Source: Reichenbachiella carrageenanivorans
GTDB lineage: Bacteria > Bacteroidota > Bacteroidia > Cytophagales > Cyclobacteriaceae
NCBI RefSeq assembly: GCF_025639805.1
Contig: NZ_CP106735.1
Span: forward strand, 1,614,001-1,678,000
DNA length: 64,000 nucleotides
Direction: 5' to 3'
Positions within the stretch are counted from its first letter, which is position 1. Each line of letters opens with the position of its first letter. Made by a program: the position numbers and the translations under genes. The notes under the pieces are model-generated. The model saw only the letters and a program-made list of their open reading frames with translations, had not been told where the DNA came from and did not search any database. This document shows positions 52,128 through 60,102 of the stretch, piece after piece.

Positions 52128-53438
52128 TCAATCCTTTAGTGCTTCTGGTAGCCAGCTGATCAATTCAGGAAATATGATCACTGAGATAAGCAATAGAATT
52201 TGGATCAATACGAAAGGTACGATGCCTCGATAGAGATGACTTGTTTTTATTTCTGGAGGGGCCACCCCTTTTAGGTAAAACAAAGAAAAGCCGAAGGGGG
52301 GTGTTAGAAAACTGGTTTGCAAGTTGAGTGCGATCAAAATTCCAATCCAAATCAAGTCTATTCCCATGGCTGAAAAAATAGGAGCGGCTACGGGGATAAT
52401 GATGAAAATGATTTCGATAAAATCGATAAAAAAGCCAGCTATAAATACGACTAGTAGTACGACAAATAAAAAAATATTTGGCGAAAGCCCACCTTGAGTG
52501 ATCAGGTCTGCCAACAATCGGTCGCCTCCCATTGCACGAAATATCAGTGAAAAGGAAGTAGCTCCTACCAATATCATAAAGACCATACAGGTGAGGAAAG
52601 TAGTGTCCCTCATCACTTCTTTGAGAATTGTTAGGTTTAGTTTTTTTTGAATGGCCGTTAAGACTATCGAACCAATGGCACCTACTGCTGCGGCTTCTGT
52701 AGGGGAGGCAATTCCCGCGAAAATAGATCCCAGCACAAGCAAAATCAATGTGAAGGGTAATACAAAGGCTACCAACACCTGCTTTGTAGAAAAATGGGGA
52801 AGCTCTTCTTTGCTCATGCTCGGAGCAGCTCCCGGTACCAGGTAAGAAACGACAATGATATATAAGATATATAGTCCAACGAGGAGGACTCCTGGTACGA
52901 TGGCTGCTGTAAACAAATCGCCAACGGATACATTGAGAACGGTACCTAGCAATACCAAAACTACAGATGGTGGAATGATTTGGCCTAGCGTGCCTGATGA
53001 GGCGATGGTGCCAGTGGCTAGTGTAGGTGAATAGCCGCGCTTGAGCATAGTGGGCAAGCTGATCATGCCCATGGTGATTACCGTGGCACCTACGATGCCT
53101 GTAGAGGCGGCGAGCATACCGCCTACGATGACCACAGAGACGGCTAAGCCTCCTTTCATTCTGCCAAAGAGGCTGGCCATGGTTTCGAGTAGGCTTTCAG
53201 CCAATCCAGACTTTTCTAGCATGATGCCCATAAAGACAAAGAGTGGTACGGCGATAAGTACAAAATTGTGCATGGTGCCATAGATACGAAGTGAGAGTAA
53301 GTAGAAAAAATCTACGTCGTATATAAGGATTCCTGTCAGTACAGAAAGTCCTCCTAGCGTAAATGCTACTGGATAGCCAAAAAGGATCAAGGCAAATACA
53401 AGCGCAAAAAGCAGCAGGGGTAAATAATCTGAAATCAT
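52128..53438 (-). CDS. TRAP transporter large permease (DctM family)
   Basis: A 436-aa large permease that moves a carboxylate or related substrate with a sodium gradient. About 12 spans are seen; PLFVFMGIMLEKSGLAESLL, GGMLAASTGIVGATVITMG, GASSGTLGQIIPPS-like SGTLGQIIPPSVVLVLLG and GVASPTEAAAVG-like ASPTEAAAVGAIG are family loops. The frame is open for 80 codons further upstream, but that stretch overlaps dctQ; the ATG at 53438 overlaps the small-permease stop by 4 bp (ATGA) and is correct. No DctP is adjacent. Confidence 0.92.
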   Translation of the reverse strand: MISDYLPLLLFALVFALILFGYPVAFTLGGLSVLTGILIYDVDFFYLLSLRIYGTMHNFVLIAVPLFVFMGIMLEKSGLAESLLETMASLFGRMKGGLAVSVVIVGGMLAASTGIVGATVITMGMISLPTMLKRGYSPTLATGTIASSGTLGQIIPPSVVLVLLGTVLNVSVGDLFTAAIVPGVLLVGLYILYIIVVSYLVPGAAPSMSKEELPHFSTKQVLVAFVLPFTLILLVLGSIFAGIASPTEAAAVGAIGSIVLTAIQKKLNLTILKEVMRDTTFLTCMVFMILVGATSFSLIFRAMGGDRLLADLITQGGLSPNIFLFVVLLVVFIAGFFIDFIEIIFIIIPVAAPIFSAMGIDLIWIGILIALNLQTSFLTPPFGFSLFYLKGVAPPEIKTSHLYRGIVPFVLIQILLLISVIIFPELISWLPEALKD

Positions 53439-53941
53439 CTTGCTTCGCGGTTTAAGATGGTGGCTAGTGCGGATAGACCTTCGGAAATGGCTTGTGTGAG
53501 TAAAAGTATCGCGCTGGCTGGAATGGTAGATTTGATAATAAATCGGTATGGCAACCCTCCAGGTTCGGCGCTTGATTCTGAAATCTTCCAGGCATCTATT
53601 ACAAAAGGGATAGACGTCTGGATGATTACCGTGCAAAAGGGTATAAGAAATACAAGTGTACCTACGAGATTGACCCAAGCTTTTTGGGTCGCACTAAACT
53701 GGGAATAAAATACATCTACTCGTACGTGTTTGTCGTGCTTGAGAGCGTAGGCGGCTCCGAGTAAAAATAAGGCAGCAAACAAGTGCCATTCGAGTTCTTG
53801 ATTGGCAGAGCTACTCCAGTTGAAGGCATAGCGGAGAACGACGTCCATGCCGATTAAAATCACAAGGATCAGACTGATCCAAGAGACGCCTTGGCCCACT
53901 TTGTTAGTAAATTGATTAATATTTTGAACGAGTCGATGCAT
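53435..53941 (-). CDS. TRAP transporter small permease (DctQ family)
   Basis: A 168-aa small permease subunit with four spans. GMDVVLRYAFNWSSSANQELEWHLFA (split as RYAFN and QELEWHLF) is the family motif, then KHDKHVRVDVFY. It associates with the large permease downstream. The binding protein DctP is not on either side: 99 bp upstream lies a lolE-like gene. Its partner protein must be elsewhere or may be missing. Confidence 0.9.
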   Translation of the reverse strand: MHRLVQNINQFTNKVGQGVSWISLILVILIGMDVVLRYAFNWSSSANQELEWHLFAALFLLGAAYALKHDKHVRVDVFYSQFSATQKAWVNLVGTLVFLIPFCTVIIQTSIPFVIDAWKISESSAEPGGLPYRFIIKSTIPASAILLLTQAISEGLSALATILNREAR

Positions 53942-54040
53942 TACAATTTAGCTAGCAAAATAGCTAGATTTTTTTTGATTACAAGAGGGGTCAGCATTAT
54001 GACTGATGACGTTAATCCAAGTTCAGGGTTTGGAATAAAA

Positions 54041-55261
54041 CTACCCTTTGTTTACGCCTTGTTTAGACGCGCGAATGGCAGGTTGAATAGATGCAATGAA
54101 GGTGATCAGGATGATCGTAAGTGCCGTGAAAATAAAATCAACAGGAATAATCTCTATCGGGTAGGCTTGTGTTACAGAGGTGGAAATCCCCATGGAGATG
54201 ATGCCGTAGGTTTTTTGAATCCAAGAGCAAATAAAACCAAGTACCAGTCCACTGCCGGCTCCTATAAAAGCGATAATGGCTCCTTCGAAGAGAAATATTT
54301 TCCGAACCAATTGTTTGGGGGCGCCCATGGCAAACAGACTGTGAATGTCTGGTTTTTTCTCTATTACGAGCATGGAAAGCGAAAAGAAAATATTGATGGA
54401 TGCGATGCCTACGATCATAGAAAATATCACAAATACGAAGAGCTTTTCAATCTTTAATACTTTATAGAGATCGGCGTGTTGCTGATCACTATTGAGGACG
54501 ACGAAGTCACTACCGAGCGTTTGAGCCAGTGACCGCTGGATGGTTGGCAAGTCCTTTTCAGGGTCTACCATTAGCTCTAGCGAAGTGCGTTTGCCTTTGT
54601 AGTCAAATAATTTTTCTGTAAAGGAAATAGGGACGAAAACGTAGTTGTCGTCGTACTGTTGCTCAAGAGCAAAGACACCGCCAGGCATGATATTGGCGCG
54701 GCTATAATATTGGTGTGGATCTACTGCTCCAGGCTTCACGTTTTTGGGGTAGAAAAACTGAAGTGCTAGAAAATCATTGCGAAGCGATACACCCAAATTG
54801 AACTGAATGCCACGGCCGATGATGGCATAGGCCGTTTTGCCATCGTCAAATTTAAGTTCACCTTGCCGGATGGCATTTTTCATGCGACCCTGCTCGATAA
54901 AATTGTCGCTCATGCCCTTGATCTTGACGATCATTTGTGCGTCGCTGTATCTGATGAGCGCATTGTCCTCTATTACTTCAGTGATGTCCAATATGCCATC
55001 TGTCTCCATGATTTTTTGCTTGAGGTCTTCCGTAGGGACAAAGGATTTGCCCGCTGCAGGCATGACCTGTAGTGGCGCATCAAATGTACCATAGATGGAG
55101 CGCAGAAGCCCTTCCATGCCATTGAATACCGATAGCACGATAATCAAAGAGGCGGTGCCTATCGAGACCACCAGCATAGAAATGATGGCAATGATGTTGA
55201 TAAAGTTTTTCTTCTTTTTAGAAAAGAAATAACGCTTCGATATAAAAAAGGGAAGGTTCAA
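54041..55261 (-). CDS. LolC/E-type ABC transporter permease (lipoprotein release / FtsX family)
   Basis: A 406-aa inner-membrane permease with the LolC/E layout: an N-terminal span (about 22-47) after FISKRYFFSKKKKNFINIIA, a large periplasmic domain (about 50-270, beginning APLQVMPAAGKSF), and three C-terminal spans. The C-terminal FtsX-like segment carries LFAMGAPKQLVRKIFLFEGA, the coupling motif. It would extract lipoproteins with a LolD ATPase; no ATPase is nearby. It follows rbfA after 3 bp. Confidence 0.85.
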   Translation of the reverse strand: MNLPFFISKRYFFSKKKKNFINIIAIISMLVVSIGTASLIIVLSVFNGMEGLLRSIYGTFDAPLQVMPAAGKSFVPTEDLKQKIMETDGILDITEVIEDNALIRYSDAQMIVKIKGMSDNFIEQGRMKNAIRQGELKFDDGKTAYAIIGRGIQFNLGVSLRNDFLALQFFYPKNVKPGAVDPHQYYSRANIMPGGVFALEQQYDDNYVFVPISFTEKLFDYKGKRTSLELMVDPEKDLPTIQRSLAQTLGSDFVVLNSDQQHADLYKVLKIEKLFVFVIFSMIVGIASINIFFSLSMLVIEKKPDIHSLFAMGAPKQLVRKIFLFEGAIIAFIGAGSGLVLGFICSWIQKTYGIISMGISTSVTQAYPIEIIPVDFIFTALTIILITFIASIQPAIRASKQGVNKG

Positions 55262-55264
55262 AGA

Positions 55265-55657
55265 TTAGTCGTCGCTTTTGTCATCTTCTTTGGCGGGTGG
55301 AATATGCAGGCCTGATAAGAGGTCTTCTATTTTTTGCGCATTCTCCTGTGTATCGTCGAGGTAGAAGTTGAGATCGGGTACTATTCGTACTTGTTTCCCT
55401 ATTTTTAATCCCAGTGCTTTTCTGATTTCGCTCTTTTTAGATTTGACCAATTCAAGAAAAGCAGACTCATCAGCCACCATCATCAGGCTGAGGTAGATTC
55501 TAGCAAAGCTAAGATCAGGGCTTACATCCACACCAGTAATGGTGATGAAAGCATTGCCAAACCAATGTCTGGTATCTCTTTGGAATAATTCGCTCAGGTC
55601 TTTTTGGATTAGCCCTGCGTATTTTAGTTGTCTTGTGCTACTCATATCTCTCTGCAA
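55265..55657 (-). CDS. rbfA: Ribosome-binding factor A
   Basis: A 130-aa KH-fold assembly factor for 30S subunits and cold growth. It shows TRQLKYAGLIQKDLSELFQRD, DVSPDLSFARIYLSLM, VRIVPDLNFYLDDTQENAQKIEDLL, all typical. The acidic C-terminus (PPAKEDDKSDD) is low-complexity. It is translated with the LolE-like gene (3-bp gap). Confidence 0.95.
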   Translation of the reverse strand: MQRDMSSTRQLKYAGLIQKDLSELFQRDTRHWFGNAFITITGVDVSPDLSFARIYLSLMMVADESAFLELVKSKKSEIRKALGLKIGKQVRIVPDLNFYLDDTQENAQKIEDLLSGLHIPPAKEDDKSDD

Positions 55658-55770
55658 ATATCCCGATTAATTTATATTATATTTTAATAAAACCGTAATT
55701 TCGTCGATCGTGTCATTTGGCAGTCGCCAATAATTTTGTAGCGAAGTCGTGCCAAACCACGAGCTACATT

Positions 55771-55778
55771 TACATTTG
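55771..55778 (+). promoter_or_regulatory. Predicted -7 element upstream of the polytopic membrane protein gene
   Basis: TACATTTG fits TAnnTTTG, 42 bp before the TTG start at 55820. The -33 region is poor. Confidence 0.35.
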
Positions 55779-55819
55779 CCTATACGATATAGTTTGTACC
55801 ATACCAAATGCAATAGCCC

Positions 55820-57235
55820 TTGCTGACATTTTTTAAAACCAATGATCCTTATCGCTTAGTTGGCGTTTTATTATTGCTGCTGGTGATCCGCGTGCCAATG
55901 CTTATTTCTGGGGTGCCACTTACTCTTCCTGAGATGAAATGGATACTTATGGGGGAAAAATTGGCTTCAGGAGATTGGATTATGTACAAGGACGTATGGG
56001 ACTATACTGGGCCGATGGCTGTATTTGTTTACAAATGGCTCTTTATCCTTTTCGGAAAAACTCGAGTACCTTATTTTGTCATTTCCCTGATTTTAGTAGT
56101 GGTACAGGCTGCCACATTCAATGCTGTGATGCTGAGAAATAAGGCTTATAATGTCAGCACATATGTACCCGCTTTGGTCTATATGGTACTGATGAATGCC
56201 TTTTTTGATTTCCTTACATTGTCGCCAGTACTTATGAGTATGACGTTTGTGTTGATGGCCATGAGTAATCTATTTAGGCGAATGGACAACCAGACCAAGG
56301 ATGAGCTTTTTATTGTCACAGGAGTCTACCTAGGTATAGCAGTTCTGTTTTACCTACCATCGATTTGGTATTTTGTGATTACTATTCTTTCATTGGTATT
56401 GTATACAGGATCTATTCTGCGTAGGATGCTCCTTCTGGTTTATGGGTTTGCTATAGTAGTTGGATTGGTCAGTGTGTATTTTTATTGGTTTGATAATTTT
56501 TTGATTTTCCAGCACCATGTTGTGAAGTCGCTTTGGGCTATCGATACCATCAAATATCTTAATTGGACCGAGCTTTTTATTGCGTCTGCAATCCCTCTAT
56601 CTATATTGTTTGTTTCTTTTTATCATATGAGGAAGCATGGCAAGTACATCAACTTTCAAGAGAAAATACAGCAGGTAATGTTGATGTTTTTACTGTCTGG
56701 GGTTTTGGGACTGATGATGGTCAGGCAAGTGACTACCTTTCAACTTATTTATTTCGTTACGCCTTTTGCCTTTTTCATTACACACTATTTATTGTTGGTC
56801 AAGCATTGGTTGGTGGCCGAAGTTACTACAGGGCTGGTTGTCTTGTTGATATTGTTCAATCACTTGCTGTTTTCCATTCCATGGTTTCACGTCAATGAAT
56901 TCGTTGCCTATGAGGCTTATTTAGTGAAAGAGAGCACTTATGCTAAATTGACCAAGGACAAAAAAATATTGGTACTGGGGGATGAGTTACATCATTATAA
57001 TGGAGCAAAATTGGCTACGCCTTATCTCAATTGGAGACTCAGTAAAATTCAATTGCAGCAGCTCAGCTATTACGACAACAGTGCGGAAGCTTTTGTGAAT
57101 TTTAATAAAGACCTGCCAGATGTGATTATTGATCAAGAAAATACGATTCCTGAACTGTTTAGCATAATGCCTACCATTGCAGCAGAATACATTCATCACG
57201 AAGGCTATCGTGAAATCTATTTGAGAAAAGAATAA
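55820..57235 (+). CDS. Polytopic membrane protein, possible glycosyltransferase-like or DUF6427-type
   Basis: A 471-aa protein with about 10 to 11 spans and a C-terminal soluble part (about 385-471). The start is TTG (55820), since no ATG exists before Met27. The segment LTLPEMKWILMGEKLASGDW and KDVWDYTGPMAVFVYKWLF after the first span resembles the first loop of membrane GT-C glycosyltransferases, with acidic residues near an aromatic pair. The C-terminal domain (KKILVLGDELHHYNGAKLATPY) is conserved-looking. Catalytic identity is not shown. It converges with rpiB. Confidence 0.6.
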   Translation: MLTFFKTNDPYRLVGVLLLLLVIRVPMLISGVPLTLPEMKWILMGEKLASGDWIMYKDVWDYTGPMAVFVYKWLFILFGKTRVPYFVISLILVVVQAATFNAVMLRNKAYNVSTYVPALVYMVLMNAFFDFLTLSPVLMSMTFVLMAMSNLFRRMDNQTKDELFIVTGVYLGIAVLFYLPSIWYFVITILSLVLYTGSILRRMLLLVYGFAIVVGLVSVYFYWFDNFLIFQHHVVKSLWAIDTIKYLNWTELFIASAIPLSILFVSFYHMRKHGKYINFQEKIQQVMLMFLLSGVLGLMMVRQVTTFQLIYFVTPFAFFITHYLLLVKHWLVAEVTTGLVVLLILFNHLLFSIPWFHVNEFVAYEAYLVKESTYAKLTKDKKILVLGDELHHYNGAKLATPYLNWRLSKIQLQQLSYYDNSAEAFVNFNKDLPDVIIDQENTIPELFSIMPTIAAEYIHHEGYREIYLRKE

Positions 57236-57277
57236 AGCGCTCTCTAAGAGTATTTAGAGAAAAAGGCTTATCGTTTG

Positions 57278-57706
57278 TTAGCAAGAAATCTTATCGACTC
57301 TATTTTGGTGTCTACCACCTTCGAAATTTGTAGCTACAAAGGCTGCAACCATTTCTCTGGCTACACCCAACGACACGAATCTTGCCGGAATAGCGATTAC
57401 GTTGGCATTGTTGTGCTGACGAGCCAACTCGGCCAATTCCTTTTGCCAGCATAATGCCGCTCGGATGGCTTGGTGTTTGTTGGCAGTCATGGCTACACCA
57501 TTACCACTGCCACAAATCAGAATACCTAAGTCGTTTGTGCTATTTTCGATGGAGACAGCCAGTGGGTGTACATGGTCAGGGTAGTCCACAGACTCTAGTG
57601 AGTTGGGACCAAAATCCTGCACTTCGTGACCTGCAGCTTCTAGCATAGCTATTATTTCTTTTTTGTATTCGTATCCTGCGTGGTCTCCTCCTATGGCAAT
57701 TTTCAT
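57278..57706 (-). CDS. rpiB: Ribose-5-phosphate isomerase B
   Basis: A 142-aa sugar-phosphate isomerase. GGDHAGYEYK gives His9, and the catalytic Cys65 is in LICGSGNGVAMTANK; HNNANVIAIPARF follows near 98-110. It interconverts ribose-5-P and ribulose-5-P. Normal length. It lies 30 bp after tatC, with a possible promoter TAACTTTG at 57732-57739. Confidence 0.95.
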   Translation of the reverse strand: MKIAIGGDHAGYEYKKEIIAMLEAAGHEVQDFGPNSLESVDYPDHVHPLAVSIENSTNDLGILICGSGNGVAMTANKHQAIRAALCWQKELAELARQHNNANVIAIPARFVSLGVAREMVAAFVATNFEGGRHQNRVDKISC

Positions 57707-57736
57707 GGCATTTTTGTTTTTATGAATGGGGCAAAG

Positions 57737-58573
57737 TTATTCTAAGTCTTTTTGAATTTTCTTATAGGTTCGGTTAGAAATAGCAATACTGACCTGATAC
57801 AGTCCAATCAGCGGTATGGCAATCAACACCTGGCTAAATGGGTCAGGAGGTGTGAGCATGGCACCCAATACGAAAATGACTACAACCCCATGTTTGCGAT
57901 AAGTCTTCATGATCTCTGGGGTCAGTAGTCCCGCTTTGGTCAAGAAGTATACGACCATGGGCAGTTGGAACAAGAGTCCACAAGCCAGTACCAAAGTAGT
58001 GACAGTAGACACATAAGATACAATGTCAAATTCATTAAGAATCGAAGGGTCTAATTGGTAATTGGATAGAAAGTTGACCGAAAGGGGGGTAAGAATGAAA
58101 TACCCAAAAAGCACCCCAATACCAAATAATAAGCTTACATAAAAGACAGCGCCACGGGCGATTCGCCTTTCGTTGATATACAGCCCTGGACTGATGAATC
58201 TCCATATCTCCCAAAAGGCATAAGGAAATGCAGCAATGATACCTACGGTAAAGGAAGATGTGATATGCATAGTAAACTGCCCCGTCATTTGCCGACTTTG
58301 GATAATAAAAGGGAGTGTGTCGATACACAAGGCTTTCACATCTACAAGGCTAGCCAGATGACACAATTCCCGATATGTCCAAAAGTCTATTCTGGACGGC
58401 CCCAGAATCAAGGTTCCGAATACAAATGACTTAGATACAAATGCGGCTATTGTAAAAATAAAAATAGCAGAAAAGGCACGTATAATATGCCATCTAAGTT
58501 CTTCGAGATGATCCAAAAAGGACATCTCAGGCTGGTCGGAAGTATGAATCTGATCTGGGGGCAGTTGCTGCAT
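57737..58573 (-). CDS. tatC: Twin-arginine translocase subunit TatC
   Basis: A 278-aa inner-membrane receptor for folded twin-arginine proteins. MSFLDHLEELRWHIIRA (from Met17) is the family N-terminus, FTVGIIAAFPYAFWEIWRFISPGLY carries the conserved Phe-Pro-Glu region, and six spans are seen. The extended N-terminal segment before Met17 (QQLPPDQIHTSDQPE) may not be translated; an ATG there gives a 262-aa protein. TatA/B are not in the window. glyA stops 4 bp upstream of its start. Confidence 0.94.
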   Translation of the reverse strand: MQQLPPDQIHTSDQPEMSFLDHLEELRWHIIRAFSAIFIFTIAAFVSKSFVFGTLILGPSRIDFWTYRELCHLASLVDVKALCIDTLPFIIQSRQMTGQFTMHITSSFTVGIIAAFPYAFWEIWRFISPGLYINERRIARGAVFYVSLLFGIGVLFGYFILTPLSVNFLSNYQLDPSILNEFDIVSYVSTVTTLVLACGLLFQLPMVVYFLTKAGLLTPEIMKTYRKHGVVVIFVLGAMLTPPDPFSQVLIAIPLIGLYQVSIAISNRTYKKIQKDLE

Positions 58574-58577
58574 GTAC

Positions 58578-59867
58578 TTATACTAGTGAATCCAAATGCT
58601 TGTACAACGGAAAGTCAGCCATCCACTTGTTTACTTGGCTTCTTACTGCAGCAAGGTTTTCTTCGCTTTCAGGATTCATGAGTACTGTATCGATCAGCTC
58701 TACGATTTTTGTCATGTCTGCTTCTTTCATGCCTCTGGTAGTGACAGCCGCCGAGCCTACTCTGATTCCTGAAGTCACAAACGGAGACTTGTCGTCGAAT
58801 GGTACCATGTTTTTGTTGACCGTGATGTCTGCTTTTACCAATGCATTTTCGGCCAGTTTACCAGTCAAGTCTTTAGACCTCAAGTCGATCAAGGCACAGT
58901 GGTTGTCGGTACCTCCAGAGATCACATGGTATCCTTTGCTCATGAAGGCTTCCGCCAATGCGTTGCCGTTTTTCTGAACCTGAATGATGTAGTTTAAATA
59001 ATCATCAGAGAGTGCTTCGCCGAATGCGATAGCTTTGGCTGCAATGATGTGCTCCAATGGTCCTCCTTGTGTGCCAGGGAATACTCCTGAATCTAGCAAG
59101 GCAGTCATTTTTCTTAGCTCACCTTTTGGATTTTTAAGTCCAAATGGGTTTTCAAAATCTTCTCTCATCAAGATCATTCCACCTCTAGGGCCTCTTAGGG
59201 TTTTGTGTGTGGTGGTAGTGATGATGTGACAGTACTCTAGCGGATCGCTTAAAAGTCCTCTAGCGATCAAGCCAGCGGGGTGAGATACGTCGGCCATCAA
59301 GATAGCACCTACTTGATCAGCCACTTCACGAAACTTGGCATAGTCCCAGTCTCTACTGTAGGCAGAGGCACCACAGATGATCATTTTTGGTTTTTCTTTT
59401 TTTGCTACTTCTTCGAGTTGGTCGTAGTCGATTAGACCAGTTTCTTTGTTTACGCCATAGAAATGGGGCTCATATAGTTTTCCAGAAAAATTAACTGGCG
59501 AACCGTGGGTAAGGTGACCTCCATGCGAAAGGTCAAATCCTAAAATTTTGTCGCCAGCATTTAGACATGCGAGCAATACAGCAGCATTGGCTTGTGCACC
59601 AGAGTGAGGCTGTACATTGGCCCATGTAGCGCCAAACAATTCTTTGGCTCTTTCGATAGCAATATTTTCAGTCTGATCTACTACTTCACAGCCGCCATAG
59701 TATCTTTTGGCTGGTAGTCCTTCAGCATATTTGTTGGTCAGGACGCTGCCTGCGGCTTCCATCACTTGAGCGGAAACAAAATTTTCCGAAGCGATCAATT
59801 CTAAGCCATTCTCCTGGCGTTGTCTTTCCTTTTCGATTAAGTCAAAAACTTGTTGGTCTCTCTGCAT
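58578..59867 (-). CDS. glyA: Serine hydroxymethyltransferase
   Basis: A 429-aa PLP enzyme transferring the serine hydroxymethyl to tetrahydrofolate, giving glycine and one-carbon units. [15 protein letters not shown] has the PLP Lys222; [17 protein letters not shown] and [11 protein letters not shown] are family motifs. Normal length. It is followed 4 bp later by tatC. A perfect consensus promoter lies upstream with a short leader. Confidence 0.98.
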   Translation of the reverse strand: MQRDQQVFDLIEKERQRQENGLELIASENFVSAQVMEAAGSVLTNKYAEGLPAKRYYGGCEVVDQTENIAIERAKELFGATWANVQPHSGAQANAAVLLACLNAGDKILGFDLSHGGHLTHGSPVNFSGKLYEPHFYGVNKETGLIDYDQLEEVAKKEKPKMIICGASAYSRDWDYAKFREVADQVGAILMADVSHPAGLIARGLLSDPLEYCHIITTTTHKTLRGPRGGMILMREDFENPFGLKNPKGELRKMTALLDSGVFPGTQGGPLEHIIAAKAIAFGEALSDDYLNYIIQVQKNGNALAEAFMSKGYHVISGGTDNHCALIDLRSKDLTGKLAENALVKADITVNKNMVPFDDKSPFVTSGIRVGSAAVTTRGMKEADMTKIVELIDTVLMNPESEENLAAVRSQVNKWMADFPLYKHLDSLV

Positions 59868-59890
59868 GATTTTTCTATTTCTATGAGGCG

Positions 59891-59921
59891 CAAAAATACG
59901 AGAAGGCAGGATGTAAACAAA
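59891..59921 (-). promoter_or_regulatory. glyA promoter (perfect consensus)
   Basis: Minus-strand TTTG (59921-59918), a 19-bp spacer and TATTTTTG (59898-59891). Transcription should start near 59884, leaving about 17 nt before the ATG at 59867. Confidence 0.85.
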
Positions 59922-60102
59922 GAAAAGTAATCAGGGGAAGTAGAATTTTATAAGATTAGAAAAAATTGAATTGAAAAATAGCAATATCATATGATTCTTA
60001 TTCTAACTCGATTTTAAATTGTCATTTATTACTTATATTTTCCTCCCTGAAATTTTATATGATCCCGGCTCATAATTACTTAAACCTAACTTTAAACCAT
60101 TC

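Noticed and set aside
53439..53678. N-terminal extension of the DctM frame
   Set aside because: It overlaps the dctQ coding sequence; the ATGA junction at 53435-53438 gives the true start.
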